Numbered from the stretch's first letter, positions 35,716 through 45,644 are shown. The stretch is DNA of 64,000 nucleotides from Mesorhizobium sp. AR07 (GCF_024746815.1 NZ_CP080526.1:186001-250000); one strand, 5' to 3'. Numbers and translations: made by a program. The notes: generated by a model not told the origin, from the letters alone.

Positions 35716-36786
35716 ATGCACCACACAAATGCGATAACTCTGAATGCTTCTCTTGTACTGCTGACGGGTACTACCGGCTGGTTGGGCGGGCGCGTCGCCG
35801 CTGCACTGACAAGTGGATTGTCGGAGGCAGAATGCTTCGTAGCTGGGACCTTTGAACTGAGGGCTCTCGTTCCTGCGGGAGAAGACGTGTCACGGCTGCG
35901 TGAACTGGGCGTAGAAATCGTTACAGGCGATATCCGGGATATGGAAACGGTCAGGGCCTTTGTAGCCGGCGCCGAGGGCGCCGTGTTGATTCACATGGCC
36001 GGAATCATTCATCCCAAAACGGTTGCCCAGTTTGAAGGAGTCAACACGCAGGGCACGATCAATCTGATTACAGCAGGGCAAAGGGCGGGTGTGCGGCGCG
36101 CCGTTGTCATGTCATCAAATTCGCCAATCGGCAGTAATCTGCACTCGGACCACAGATTCACTGAAGAAAGTCCTTATAGCCCCTATATGGGGTATGGCCG
36201 CTCCAAGATGCTGATGGAAAAGGCCCTTCGCGCAGAAATTGCCGCTGGTAGCCCGATGGAAATTGTCATCGTACGCGCCCCATGGTTCTACGGCCCCAAC
36301 CAGCCGTCAAGGCAAACGCGCTTTTTCAAGATGGTGAAGGACGGCAAGTTTCCCCTCGTTGGGGCGGGGCATAATCGCCGCTCCATGGTTTACACGGACA
36401 ACCTGACGCATGGCATGCTTCTGGCCGCAGTTCACCAGCGCGCGGCAGGAGAAATATTCTGGATTGCAGACGAGGCCCCGTACACCATGAATGAGATTGT
36501 TGAGACCGTCGGCGCGGTCTTGCGCGAAGATTTCGGCATCGCCGCCAAACCTAACAAGTTCCGTCTGCCGAGCGTCGTAGGCGAAGTCGCAAGCTTGGTC
36601 GATGCGACTCTCCAATATGTCGGCATTTACTACCAGAACATTCATGTTCTGTCCGAAATGAATAAGACCATCGCATGCGACATCACTAAAGCGAGAAAAG
36701 TGCTTGGTTACAAGCCTAAAATTGCCCTGCGCGAAGGAATGCGTCTTTCGGTGGAATGGTGTCTGACACACGGCCAGACAATTTGA
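35716..36786 (+). CDS. NAD-dependent epimerase/dehydratase (extended SDR), intact copy
   Basis: 356 residues from ATG 35716; upstream in-frame codons belong to the decayed UbiA gene. Nucleotide-binding motif VLLTGTTGWLGGRVAAAL, then LIHMAGIIHPKTVAQFEGVN, catalytic Ser in AVVMSSNSPIG, and YxxxK in YMGYGRSKMLME. C-terminal block DITKARKVLGYKPKIALREG is typical of sugar-nucleotide epimerases. Its truncated duplicate follows the intact HAD-UbiA gene at 54766. The next gene begins 30 bases downstream. Probably remodels a lipid-linked or nucleotide-linked sugar. Confidence 0.88.
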   Translation: MHHTNAITLNASLVLLTGTTGWLGGRVAAALTSGLSEAECFVAGTFELRALVPAGEDVSRLRELGVEIVTGDIRDMETVRAFVAGAEGAVLIHMAGIIHPKTVAQFEGVNTQGTINLITAGQRAGVRRAVVMSSNSPIGSNLHSDHRFTEESPYSPYMGYGRSKMLMEKALRAEIAAGSPMEIVIVRAPWFYGPNQPSRQTRFFKMVKDGKFPLVGAGHNRRSMVYTDNLTHGMLLAAVHQRAAGEIFWIADEAPYTMNEIVETVGAVLREDFGIAAKPNKFRLPSVVGEVASLVDATLQYVGIYYQNIHVLSEMNKTIACDITKARKVLGYKPKIALREGMRLSVEWCLTHGQTI

Positions 36787-36816
36787 TCGAGGCATACCAG
36801 GACTGGGAGTGCACTC

Positions 36817-38814
36817 TTGCTCATAAGAATCTGTTCCGTCATATCTAGCGCTGTTGTTGCGGGCATCATCGGATATGCTGTAGGTTTTCCGGTGTCTAAG
36901 TACTTCGACAGCCACCGTAGGATGCGCTTGCTTATTGCGCCCGTTATCGGGCTTGGAACATTCGGCGCTGCAGGCGTTTCCATTTTTCATCTGTTATCGC
37001 TAACCGCGGTCAATCTTTATGTGGTCGTGCTTGGCATGTCCGCTGTCGCATTCTGGCTCTCGAGCGGCTCCGTCGAACCGCTGCTGCGCTCACGGACTAG
37101 TCCCGGTCTTTCCTGGCTCGCCGCTTCATTTCTTCTCTGTCTTTTGCCCACCCTAGCGATTATCCCGCAGTATTACGGTGAAAGCGCCAGCCTTGGTTAC
37201 CCAATCTGGGACCATGCCAAAATAGCCATAATAGACGAGATAGCTCAAAATGGTCTCCCTCCCAGGAATCCATTTTATTCCGAAGCGGGAAGCCAAAACA
37301 CCCTTATTTATCACTACGTCTGGTACTTCATAGCGGCGTGTCTATCCGTTCTTACGGGCGCAACCGGTTGGGAGGCCGACATTGCTCTTACCGGCATGAC
37401 AGCGTTTTTCTCGACACTTGTTCTGGCATGGCTAGCAGTGGCGCGGAGCAGCTGCGCAAACGCCGCCTGGTGGATTCTACCGCTCTTGCTTGTCAGTTCT
37501 CTTAAGCCGGTCGTGCAATTCGTTTCGGGAAACTGGCTCGACACCTGGATGGTACGGCATTCGCACTTTCAAACCATGCAATTTCACCAAACGTGGATTT
37601 TTGCGGTTACATGGGCACCGCAGCACGTGTTCTCCGGCACCCTAGCTCTGATCGCGATCATGGCGTATACGCAACTTTTATATTGTAACGCAGCCCCACG
37701 CGGTCCGAATTTAGCGGTAGTTATGGGCGCTATCCTCGCGTCGGCTTACGGCAGTTCCACATGGGCTGGCGGTTTTTCGCTACTTTTGATATTGCCAATC
37801 GTAGGAGTGCTATCGATCTCTCACCTTCTAAGAGCCGATCGAATGCTAGAGGTGTCCATTTCTCTTTCGATCGCCGCCGCTATCACTGTGCTCTGTGCAG
37901 GAGTCTTAATCCACGAACAGGTCGCTTTACTGCACTATAGAAGAGCAGTGGAATTCTGGGTTTTGCCCGTGTTTATCGGCGCGAACCGGTTGCTTGATTT
38001 GGTCAGTTATTGGCTCGTACTGCTTGCCCTAGATTTTGGTGTGATATTTGTGGGTTTTATTATCTGGAGCTTTGCTAAGAGACCGGGTGAAAGCGCAAAA
38101 CATTCGCTTATCGACCGAGCCCTGATTGTGTCGATTCTTGCGCCGTTATTTTGTGCGCAATTTCTACGCAGCGTCCTTCTGTATAATGACCTTGGATGGG
38201 ACGTGGTAATTCCATCTATACTGGCTATGGTGACACTGACATCTGAGCTATTTTCCAGGCATATTGGCGGGAAAGCGTTGTTGGGGCGTCTAACGACAAC
38301 AGCTGCCGTCGTATTATTGACCCCGTCAATTTTGGCTGGCGCTCGATTTGTTTATTCCTCCGCCTTCCAATTTGGAGCTCAAGGATCTGATACAGAGGGG
38401 GGCAGAGCTTTCAGAGCATCTCCTCAAATGTGGGAAGCTGTGCGCGAAGTAACACCAACGAATGAAGCGGTCGCCAATAACCCACTTGATTTCGCAAACG
38501 TAACGGCCCAGCCAGGTAACATTGCCTGGGCAGTACTGTCACAACGACGCAATTGCGCAACGTCTCTTGGACTTATTCGCTCCTATGCCGCTCAACTCAC
38601 GCCAAAACAAGCATCAGACGTTTTTAACTTCTTCGTCGGTGTCTTTGAAGGCAGCGTTACCGAAGAACAACTCCGGGTTATGAAGGAAAAATATCTTTGT
38701 GAAACTCTCGTCGTCACGACAAGAGATGGGTTGTGGGGCGAACCAGTGCTGGATAACAGTTCAATTTACAAGCTTGTCTCAGAGGAGAAAGGCAAGTGGC
38801 GCATCTACCGATAA
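36817..38814 (+). CDS. Large polytopic membrane protein, GT-C glycosyltransferase-like
   Basis: 665 residues from TTG 36817, chosen for GGGAG seven bases upstream and the 30-base gap to the SDR gene. About 11-13 hydrophobic segments up to residue ~520, then a soluble C-terminal part. The first large loop holds LGYPIWDHAKIAIIDEIAQN and LIYHYVWYFIAA. An acidic residue pattern in the first periplasmic loop, followed by such a His/Tyr block, is what GT-C enzymes using polyprenyl-phosphate sugars show. Not a close match to any named family I know. Codon use is A+T-richer than the IS genes. Inferred role: transfer of a lipid-linked sugar at the periplasmic face. Confidence 0.65.
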   Translation: MLIRICSVISSAVVAGIIGYAVGFPVSKYFDSHRRMRLLIAPVIGLGTFGAAGVSIFHLLSLTAVNLYVVVLGMSAVAFWLSSGSVEPLLRSRTSPGLSWLAASFLLCLLPTLAIIPQYYGESASLGYPIWDHAKIAIIDEIAQNGLPPRNPFYSEAGSQNTLIYHYVWYFIAACLSVLTGATGWEADIALTGMTAFFSTLVLAWLAVARSSCANAAWWILPLLLVSSLKPVVQFVSGNWLDTWMVRHSHFQTMQFHQTWIFAVTWAPQHVFSGTLALIAIMAYTQLLYCNAAPRGPNLAVVMGAILASAYGSSTWAGGFSLLLILPIVGVLSISHLLRADRMLEVSISLSIAAAITVLCAGVLIHEQVALLHYRRAVEFWVLPVFIGANRLLDLVSYWLVLLALDFGVIFVGFIIWSFAKRPGESAKHSLIDRALIVSILAPLFCAQFLRSVLLYNDLGWDVVIPSILAMVTLTSELFSRHIGGKALLGRLTTTAAVVLLTPSILAGARFVYSSAFQFGAQGSDTEGGRAFRASPQMWEAVREVTPTNEAVANNPLDFANVTAQPGNIAWAVLSQRRNCATSLGLIRSYAAQLTPKQASDVFNFFVGVFEGSVTEEQLRVMKEKYLCETLVVTTRDGLWGEPVLDNSSIYKLVSEEKGKWRIYR

Positions 38815-39032
38815 TCGCATTAGCGGCTGAACGTAATCAGCTCAGGATCAGCTCAGGCGCCGCATTGACTCGCTGGCCGAATTGCCTCTACGCGTCCGAA
38901 CCGACGTCTTCGGTCCAGGTGCCTAAGCTCAGGTACCGGGCTTCGACGTCTTCCTTCACCACCGCGATTGGTGTGTCCGCCAACTGTCTCGAGATGGACG
39001 CCGCCCCTACCGGATGGTGGAATGCCCTCGAT

Positions 39033-39818
39033 TCAGTGCTTTAGGACGCGCGACAGGAAAGATCGGGTTCGTTCATTTCTCGGCTCATCGAAGATTTGCC
39101 CGGGTTGCCCTGCCTCTACGATGGCACCGCGATCCATATAGATGACGCGATCAGCGACTTCACGGGCGAAGGCCATTTCATGCGTGACAATCATCATTGT
39201 CATGCCATCGGTGCGAAGTTCGCGCATGACGTCCAGAACCTCACCAACCAACTCCGGGTCGAGGGCCGAAGTGGGTTCGTCGAACAACATAACATGTGGT
39301 TCCATGGCCAGCGAACGAGCAATCGCCACTCGCTGTTGCTGACCGCCCGACAACTGGCCGGGATATTTTTGCGCCTGGTCTCGCAGTCCAACACGATCGA
39401 GCAGCCGTAAAGCAACAGTCTCTGCCTCCTGGCGCGACTTGCGGCGGACGCGCATCGGGGCGAGAGCAATGTTCTCTATCACCGTCTTGTGAGGAAACAG
39501 GTTGAACTGCTGGAAGACCATTCCTACGCCGCGTCTGATTTGATGCAGAGCCTTCTCGCCGCCGAATTCTAGATCCTTTGTCGTCGGCATCGTAAATCCG
39601 TCAACCACCACGCAACCGTCCTGATGGGTCTCCAGCCCATTGACGCAGCGGATCAGCGTGGATTTGCCGGAGCCGCTGGCGCCGATAAGCACCACCACCT
39701 CACCGGCCGACACCGACAACGTCACGTCGCACAACGCCTGGAAGTTTCCATAAAATTTGTTTACGTTGGCAAATGCCACCATCGCCTGCGAGGAATCATC
39801 AGGCCGCCGCATTATCAT
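39033..39818 (-). CDS. aapP: Polar/general L-amino acid ABC transporter ATP-binding protein
   Basis: 261 residues, ATG 39818. Walker A LIGASGSGKSTLIRCVNG, signature GQLSGGQQQRVAIARSLAME, Walker B VMLFDEPTSALDPELVGEV, and switch His in MIVTHEMAFAREV. Last gene of aapJQMP on the minus strand; its ATG shares one base with the aapM stop (TAATG). Energises uptake of acidic and other L-amino acids together with AapQ and AapM. A 3' fragment of a close relative survives at 25825. Confidence 0.93.
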   Translation of the reverse strand: MIMRRPDDSSQAMVAFANVNKFYGNFQALCDVTLSVSAGEVVVLIGASGSGKSTLIRCVNGLETHQDGCVVVDGFTMPTTKDLEFGGEKALHQIRRGVGMVFQQFNLFPHKTVIENIALAPMRVRRKSRQEAETVALRLLDRVGLRDQAQKYPGQLSGGQQQRVAIARSLAMEPHVMLFDEPTSALDPELVGEVLDVMRELRTDGMTMMIVTHEMAFAREVADRVIYMDRGAIVEAGQPGQIFDEPRNERTRSFLSRVLKH

Positions 39819-40792
39819 TAGCGCGTACTCCTATGCATATGGCTCTCCATTCGCCGCGCTCCAAAAGTAATCGCGGAGCCGATAACGAAATATACGGCGA
39901 ACATGAACAAGTAGACTTCATTTGTCTGACTACTGGCGGCGGGGTCCACCAGAATCAGTTGTCCGGCGCGCAGGAAGTCCGTCAGTCCAATGATAAACAC
40001 GAGCGTCGCGCCATTGAAAACGTCGAGCACGTTACCGACCAGTGCTGGCTGGACAACCCGGAGCGCCTGCGGCAGGATTATTTCAGTTGCAACCGTCCAG
40101 TCCGACATGCCCAGCGAGTGCGCCGCCTCCCGCTGTCCGCGCGGCACGGCTTGGAACCCGCTGCGCACATATTCGGCCACATAAGCGGCATTGAAAATGG
40201 TGAACCCGACCATGCCCCGCGTAAGCGAGGATACCGAAGCTTGCGGCATGAATAGCGGCACGGTGATCCAAATCCAGTAGACAACGAGAATTAGTGGTAC
40301 CGACCGCATCACCTCGATATAACCAGTACAACAGGCTCGCAGACTTGGATTACGGCTAGAGCGGCCGAGCGCGAGCAGAATGCCGAGCGGCAGCGACGCT
40401 GTTGAAACGATTACCGTGAGCATTATGCTGAGCATAAGCCCACCCCATCGATCAAACCCGGGCGGAGCCAGAACAAATACCGCGATCCCGCAGGCTGTCA
40501 GCCATATAGCCGCAGCAAACCGACGCGACCAAGGCAGTAGCAAGGCGCCGACCGCAGTGCACAGAATGGCGAGCGTTAACCAAGCGCGCCATGTTTGCTC
40601 CGCCGGATACAAGCCGATCAGCAGCAAACGCAGGCTCTCGTAAATCCTTTGCCACTGCGCGCCCCAAATCACCCATTGCAGGAAGATCACTGAAACCCAG
40701 CCAAGGACAGCAAAGACGAGTATTGTAAGTACGGAATCGGTAAGATTCACGAAGAGGTTGCGACGAACCCATCTATGCAATGTCGCGATCAT
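39818..40792 (-). CDS. aapM: Amino acid ABC transporter permease AapM
   Basis: About 324 residues from ATG 40792; a GTG one codon earlier is also possible. The aapQ stop overlaps the start (TGATG). N-terminal long region with several membrane segments, then the permease core GLMLSIMLTVIVSTASLPLG, and the conserved EAA-type loop GQREAAHSLGMSDWTVATEI followed by ILPQALRVVQPALVGN. The extra N-terminal membrane part is typical of AapM compared with short HisM-type permeases. Confidence 0.93.
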   Translation of the reverse strand: MIATLHRWVRRNLFVNLTDSVLTILVFAVLGWVSVIFLQWVIWGAQWQRIYESLRLLLIGLYPAEQTWRAWLTLAILCTAVGALLLPWSRRFAAAIWLTACGIAVFVLAPPGFDRWGGLMLSIMLTVIVSTASLPLGILLALGRSSRNPSLRACCTGYIEVMRSVPLILVVYWIWITVPLFMPQASVSSLTRGMVGFTIFNAAYVAEYVRSGFQAVPRGQREAAHSLGMSDWTVATEIILPQALRVVQPALVGNVLDVFNGATLVFIIGLTDFLRAGQLILVDPAASSQTNEVYLFMFAVYFVIGSAITFGARRMESHMHRSTR

Positions 40793-42042
40793 CACGCTCT
40801 CTCCAGTGCGATTCTTCTATTGACGACATTTGTGAAGGCGCTGATTATCCAACTGACGAGCAGATAAGTCGCCATGACGACAATGACGGTCTCGAAATCG
40901 CGACCAGTCTGGTTGGCCACAGTACCGCTAACGCTGAACAAGTCCGGGAAACCGACGGCTATACCGATCGACGTATCCTTTGTGAGGCTGATATAGCGGT
41001 TAGTGAGAGAAGGTAGAATAACTCGAAACACTTGCGGGAGCACAACGTCTTTAATCGTATCACCCCGCGACAAACCTAGAGCCGCCGCCGCCTCCCACTG
41101 CCCTTTAGGCAAGCCTTCGATTGCCCCACGAACGATCTCCGCGATGTACGCTGCGCTGTTTACCATGATGGCAATTAGGATGGCTGACATCTCTGGGGTG
41201 AGGCGCATTCCACCGGTCGCACCGAAGCGTCCAAGTACCGGCAAATCAAAATCAATGCTGAAGCCTGTCGCGTAGCTCGCACCGACAAAACCCAATCCTG
41301 TGATCACTAGCGTCAAACGTCGCCACGCAGGGAAGCGTTGCAGGCACGCCGCCGCCAGAAGGATTATTGCTGCAGCGAGCAAAGCCGTCGACGCCGGTCC
41401 CGTACTATCGGATAGATGTGGTAGCGGCAAAAAGACGCCCGATTGCTCTGCGACGAACCACCTATCGACGTTCGTTGCGCTTGTGGCGGACGGCAACTGG
41501 AGCATGACCGCGAAATACCAGAACATGAGCTGGATCAGTAGCGGCGTGTTTCGGATGAACTCGCCAACCGAGAAGGCGAGATTCCGAACAAGCCAGTTAG
41601 TTGATAACCGAGACACGCCCAAGCCAATGCCAAACATTGTCGAGAACACGATCGCCAGAAGGGCAACTTTAATCGAATTAAAAAGGCCGGCTGCCAGCAT
41701 CGCCAAATTCGACGACGCAGAGTTCGCACTTTCAAAAGTTGGCGCCCACCCCGTCCAGGTGGGCGCCAACCCCTCACTGATGTTGAATCGCGAAGGTGCA
41801 GACAAATAAGCAAAGCTGAAGTCAATACCTCGGCTTGCCAAAGTCTGGCGGATTGCTACAGCCGCCAGAATAACTATCCCAATAACGGCCGCTACTACAA
41901 CGCCGTGAGTCAGCTTATACCGGGCCAAGGCAATATATCGCTTAACGGATCGCCTCGGGAGCAAGGACCGGCGCAGCCTAGTTGGCCCTTCTCTCATGTC
42001 GGAGTCCGATGCACGGACAAGCGGATTGACCGACGGCGACAT
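40792..42042 (-). CDS. aapQ: Amino acid ABC transporter permease AapQ
   Basis: 416 residues from ATG 42042, four bases after the aapJ stop and with GGGAG upstream; longer in-frame starts lie inside aapJ. Membrane core blocks NTPLLIQLMFWYFAVMLQLP and TPEMSAILIAIMVNSAAYIA; EAA loop PKGQWEAAAALGLSRGDTIK with VLPQVFRVILPSL. Pairs with AapM in the inner membrane. Confidence 0.93.
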   Translation of the reverse strand: MSPSVNPLVRASDSDMREGPTRLRRSLLPRRSVKRYIALARYKLTHGVVVAAVIGIVILAAVAIRQTLASRGIDFSFAYLSAPSRFNISEGLAPTWTGWAPTFESANSASSNLAMLAAGLFNSIKVALLAIVFSTMFGIGLGVSRLSTNWLVRNLAFSVGEFIRNTPLLIQLMFWYFAVMLQLPSATSATNVDRWFVAEQSGVFLPLPHLSDSTGPASTALLAAAIILLAAACLQRFPAWRRLTLVITGLGFVGASYATGFSIDFDLPVLGRFGATGGMRLTPEMSAILIAIMVNSAAYIAEIVRGAIEGLPKGQWEAAAALGLSRGDTIKDVVLPQVFRVILPSLTNRYISLTKDTSIGIAVGFPDLFSVSGTVANQTGRDFETVIVVMATYLLVSWIISAFTNVVNRRIALERA

Positions 42043-42046
42043 CCGC

Positions 42047-43084
42047 TTACTCCCAAGGAGCTGAGAACAGGAGACCGCCGTTGACCCATGATGCATTTGG
42101 GGTACCTGTGCGGTCAAGAGAATACGGCGTATCCGGGCCCAGGTTGCGGTCGTACATCTCGCCGTAGTTGCCAACGGCCTTGATCATATCAGCGACGAAA
42201 CTATCTGATACGTGGAAGTCCGTGCCGAATCCGCCATTTACGCCCAGGAACTTCTGGATGACCGGATCGGGTGATTTTTGCATCTCGCCCAAGTTAGCGG
42301 TGGTAATGCCCCACTCCTCCGCCTGAAATAGTGCGAAAATAGTCCACCTCAACAGGTTGCGCCATTTCGAGTCGTTCGCGACGACGAAGCCGGCAAATGG
42401 TGATTTACCGGTCGATTCCTTGAGGATATTGTAGTCTGCGGGGTTGGGCGAACTGGCGCGCCAACCGGCCAAGGCAGTTCGATCTGTCGCCATCGCATTG
42501 CATCGGCCGTTACCCAAAGCCGCAAATATCTTATCGTCAGCATCGAACGTCAAGACGTTGATATTCGCTACATTTTTGGCCTTGAATAGGTTAGCAAGGG
42601 TGACTTCAGTACCGGATCCCTGTGTCGTGCAAATCGTCCCCCCAGAAAGATCTTCAAGCGTCTTCACACCGGATGACGCCTTCACCATAAATCCGCCCCC
42701 GTCGTAAAAATAAATCGGCAGAAAATCGATTGAGATCGCCGATTCGCGAACAGGGTAAACGGTTGTAGGCAAATACGCGACGTCTGCTTGACCTGTTGTC
42801 ACCGCGTTAAAACGGCTCTTGGCGGTGACGATTATGAAGCTAACTTTGTCCGGGCTCCCCAGAACCGCTGCTGCCGTAGCACGGCACAAATCAATATCTA
42901 ATCCTTCCAGTTTTGCCGTTTTGGGATTGAGATAACTGAAGCCCGGGATCGTATTGTCGATCGCGCAGTTGAGAATGCCGCGCTGCTTGACATCGTCAAG
43001 TACCGAGGCGTGGGCAGATGGCGTTGCCGCAAAAGCGAGGGCAAGCGCCGTGCAGAAGTAACCAACCGTCAATTTTACACGCAT
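42047..43084 (-). CDS. aapJ: Periplasmic amino-acid-binding protein AapJ
   Basis: 345 residues, ATG 43084. Signal peptide in the first ~26 residues (hydrophobic VGYFCTALALAFAATPSAHA). Mature start SVLDDVKQRGILNCAIDNTI, ligand-binding block GLDIDLCRATAAAVLG, and the C-terminal NYGEMYDRNLGPDTPYSLDR typical of AapJ/BztA. First gene of aapJQMP. The promoter region upstream contains an inverted repeat at 43202-43229. Confidence 0.93.
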   Translation of the reverse strand: MRVKLTVGYFCTALALAFAATPSAHASVLDDVKQRGILNCAIDNTIPGFSYLNPKTAKLEGLDIDLCRATAAAVLGSPDKVSFIIVTAKSRFNAVTTGQADVAYLPTTVYPVRESAISIDFLPIYFYDGGGFMVKASSGVKTLEDLSGGTICTTQGSGTEVTLANLFKAKNVANINVLTFDADDKIFAALGNGRCNAMATDRTALAGWRASSPNPADYNILKESTGKSPFAGFVVANDSKWRNLLRWTIFALFQAEEWGITTANLGEMQKSPDPVIQKFLGVNGGFGTDFHVSDSFVADMIKAVGNYGEMYDRNLGPDTPYSLDRTGTPNASWVNGGLLFSAPWE

Positions 43085-43814
43085 GGTCGTTAATTCCCCT
43101 ATTTTTTAGTTAACGGCCCAAACCTTGGTGCCGAGCTCTTCGAGGAGACCCAAAGAGCGCGTTGACGAAAGCACAGCCTTTTGTGCGTGTCCACAATTGC
43201 TATCGAAAATAGGTATCTATCTTTTCGATTTTTGAGAATTTTTAAGACGAGGGCATGAGTGAGCAAGTGCTCACCGGCTGCGCCGAGGGGTGCGTGGGGA
43301 AAGCCATAGCGGGGCCAAGTCCTGACGTTTTCGGACATTGGCCAGCTGTGTCGTTGCGACCGCGCCCGTGTGACCGCACATTATTGAAGCCTGCGAGATC
43401 GGAAGTTCGCCTGGGGCCGCGACCGGCCTCTGCATAGGCTCGAAGACTATCGTGATGAAATTCCCGTGCATTGCTGGATTGTAGAACTCCGAATTGTTCC
43501 CAATGCGGCCTGCAAGAACCTTGCAGTGCAATTCCAGGCCTTTCGTCCTATCTGGTTGGATACTTCTTGCTGGAGCTCCGGGCCTAACGATGGCTGCCTC
43601 TTTTCATTCATCGGAGAGACGGTTTGCTTCCGCCGATCGGCAAAATTCGAAAGCCGACGCTTCAGGTCACAATATGGAAACATATTTAACAAATGAGGCG
43701 CGAGGCCGCGCTTACGACCTAAGGGACCTGACAATCCGATAAATTCGGCCCCGGGTCCCGGCGCAACGGTAGCCTGTGTTTGGCCAAAATATCGCTGACC
43801 CAAGATATTTCCGT
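43085..43814. other. Intergenic region between aapJ and the TIM-barrel-AAA+ regulator gene
   Basis: About 730 bases with no recognisable gene. The short frames here (for example 43447-43857 minus and 43466-43742 plus) show no family sequence. It carries the aap promoter and the inverted repeat described separately. The 3' end of the regulator gene closes it. Confidence 0.4.
43202..43229. promoter_or_regulatory. Inverted repeat upstream of aapJ, possible operator
   Basis: ATCGAAAATAG and CTATCTTTTCGAT form an imperfect A+T-rich inverted repeat about 118 bases before the aapJ ATG, in a locally A+T-rich patch. Placement and symmetry fit a dimeric regulator site. The binding protein is not known. 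Confidence 0.35.
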
Positions 43815-45644
43815 TTAGGTGCTTGAACGTGACTGTAAGGGCAGCCCATAAGCACACATCTTATTATACAGGGTCTTGCGCGAAATCCCGAGATAGCGAG
43901 CGGTTTCTCCGCGGCGGAAACGATGACGCTGGAGCGCGTCGAGTATCCATTCTTTTTCGTCTGCCGGATGCGTTTCCGGTACGTCCGTGTCGCCGAGCGG
44001 CGGCAGATGTTCGGCCCCGATCCAGTCGCCTTCGCAGCGAATGGCGGCCGTTTCGAGCACAGATCGCAGCTCACGGATGTTTTCAGGCCAGCCATGGGTC
44101 ATGAGAACGCGGTAGGCGGAGTGGTCTACCAACAGTTTTCGGCTGCGGCGATCCTTTCTAAGGGCCTGGAGGAAGTGTTCCGCAAGAAGGGGAAGATCTT
44201 CCAGGCGATCCCGGAGATTGGGAAGCAAGACATGTCCGGGGGCGAGACGCTGTTCCAGCGAAGGGATGAGTAGCTCGCTTGAGCCCAATTCCGAGAGCGG
44301 CCGCTCCGATGTCAGGATCAGGCGGCCTTCAAACCGCCCCCTGTCGTTATCGCCCAGACGCCGGTAGACACCCGTTTCAATGACTTCGAGCAACCGTTCC
44401 TGAGCGTTGACGCACAGGCATTCGACATTCTCGATTAACAGGGTTGCCTTGGGATGGTACTGAAGCAGTCCAAGCACCTTGCGACCGCTATTGCTCAGGG
44501 CAGAGCCGAACAGCGATTCTCCGCTCACGTCCGCTGTGCTCGCGCTGATCAACTTGCTCCCCGGTCGTCTGGCAGCTTCATGAACTGCACGTGCCAGAAG
44601 CTTCTTGCCCGTCCCGATCTCCCCAGTAATCAGAACCGGTAGTGGAGAGGCCGCAAGCTTCACGATCCGCTGCTTGACCTGCTGGACCGACGGTGACCGG
44701 CCGATGATCGAGTATTCGCGCTGCACATGTTCCAGTTGGCGTTCCAGTTCATCAATCCGCTTTTGCAAGGTGCCGACGGATTTGAAGGCCGACGTAATCT
44801 GCTCCATCGAGGCCTCAAGTGGCACCCGATCGATGGTGGAGCCGCCTATATAACCATCCGCCTTGGCGACCGCCGAAACCTCGTACATTTCATCAGGGCT
44901 TACAATCGGACCACCCTCCAGAACGCACAGGATTCCATCTGAAATCCCGCGTATCTGACGGAAGACGATTTTCGCATACTCGGCCGCCTGCGGCAGGCTG
45001 AGCCCGGAACGGCTTCCCACCGTTCCTCCGACATTCCAGCCCAAGTTGAGATTGATAATGTCCACGCCGGCCTCAGCGGCCTGCTGAGCCTCTGCGCCCG
45101 TCCGAACATAGGCGAGCGTCGCCATGCCTCTGTTCTCAGCGGACCGTAGCATTTCAAGTTCCCGCTGAAAGCCGAGTCCTGCTTTCTCGACGTCGGCCCG
45201 AAAGCGTCCATCGAGGAAGATGGAGGTGGGAAAGTTCACGATCGCGCCGAAGCCCGCATCCGCAATTCTATCCAGTTCAGTCTCTATCGAGCATCTGGGA
45301 TCAAAGGCACTGACGCCGAAGAAGACCGGGACTTTGGCGAGGGGCAGGATTTCCGATTGGGCAAATTCCAGGACGAAGTCATTGCTCTTGCGCAATGCGA
45401 GAAGGGAAAAGATGGATGGCGCGCCCATGCTCCGCAAACGCCCGGCATTCAGTGCGAGGATAAAGTCCGCCCCGCCGCGCGAGGCCGCCTGGGCGGCCAT
45501 GCCTGTGCCGATCGCAGCGCCGACCAGCGTCGAATTGGGTTTGGCAAGCGTAGCTTTAAGTGCCGCAACGATCTCCGCTCTGGCATGTGCGGGAGCGGAG
45601 GACGTGGAACGCGAGAGCCCAGGATGCACGATTGGATTAGCCAT
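43815..45644 (-). CDS. TIM-barrel (PEP-hydrolase/Tm-1 C-domain-like) - AAA+ - Fis regulator
   Basis: 609 residues. Residues 25-290 form a TIM-barrel domain paralogous to the enzyme at 47445-48302 (shared blocks FGVSAFDPRC and GFGAIVNFPT). Residues ~290-312 are a short helical linker. Residues 312-530 resemble a sigma-54-interaction AAA+ domain, with Walker A LITGEIGTGKKLLARAVHEA. Residues 565-600 are a Fis-type helix-turn-helix (RRGETARYLGISRKTLYNKM). Two oddities: the region where GAFTGA should stand reads SLFGSALSNSGRKVLG, and Walker B is LLIENVE instead of the usual DE. The barrel probably senses the pathway's metabolite. Without GAFTGA it may not activate sigma-54 promoters in the usual way. 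It lies 22 bases downstream of the Gfo/Idh gene. Confidence 0.82.
   Translation of the reverse strand: MANPIVHPGLSRSTSSAPAHARAEIVAALKATLAKPNSTLVGAAIGTGMAAQAASRGGADFILALNAGRLRSMGAPSIFSLLALRKSNDFVLEFAQSEILPLAKVPVFFGVSAFDPRCSIETELDRIADAGFGAIVNFPTSIFLDGRFRADVEKAGLGFQRELEMLRSAENRGMATLAYVRTGAEAQQAAEAGVDIINLNLGWNVGGTVGSRSGLSLPQAAEYAKIVFRQIRGISDGILCVLEGGPIVSPDEMYEVSAVAKADGYIGGSTIDRVPLEASMEQITSAFKSVGTLQKRIDELERQLEHVQREYSIIGRSPSVQQVKQRIVKLAASPLPVLITGEIGTGKKLLARAVHEAARRPGSKLISASTADVSGESLFGSALSNSGRKVLGLLQYHPKATLLIENVECLCVNAQERLLEVIETGVYRRLGDNDRGRFEGRLILTSERPLSELGSSELLIPSLEQRLAPGHVLLPNLRDRLEDLPLLAEHFLQALRKDRRSRKLLVDHSAYRVLMTHGWPENIRELRSVLETAAIRCEGDWIGAEHLPPLGDTDVPETHPADEKEWILDALQRHRFRRGETARYLGISRKTLYNKMCAYGLPLQSRSST

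Noticed and set aside
42047..42174. 44-codon N-terminal extension of AapQ into aapJ
   Set aside because: Overlaps the aapJ coding end; ATG 42042 just after the aapJ stop with GGGAG upstream is the better start.
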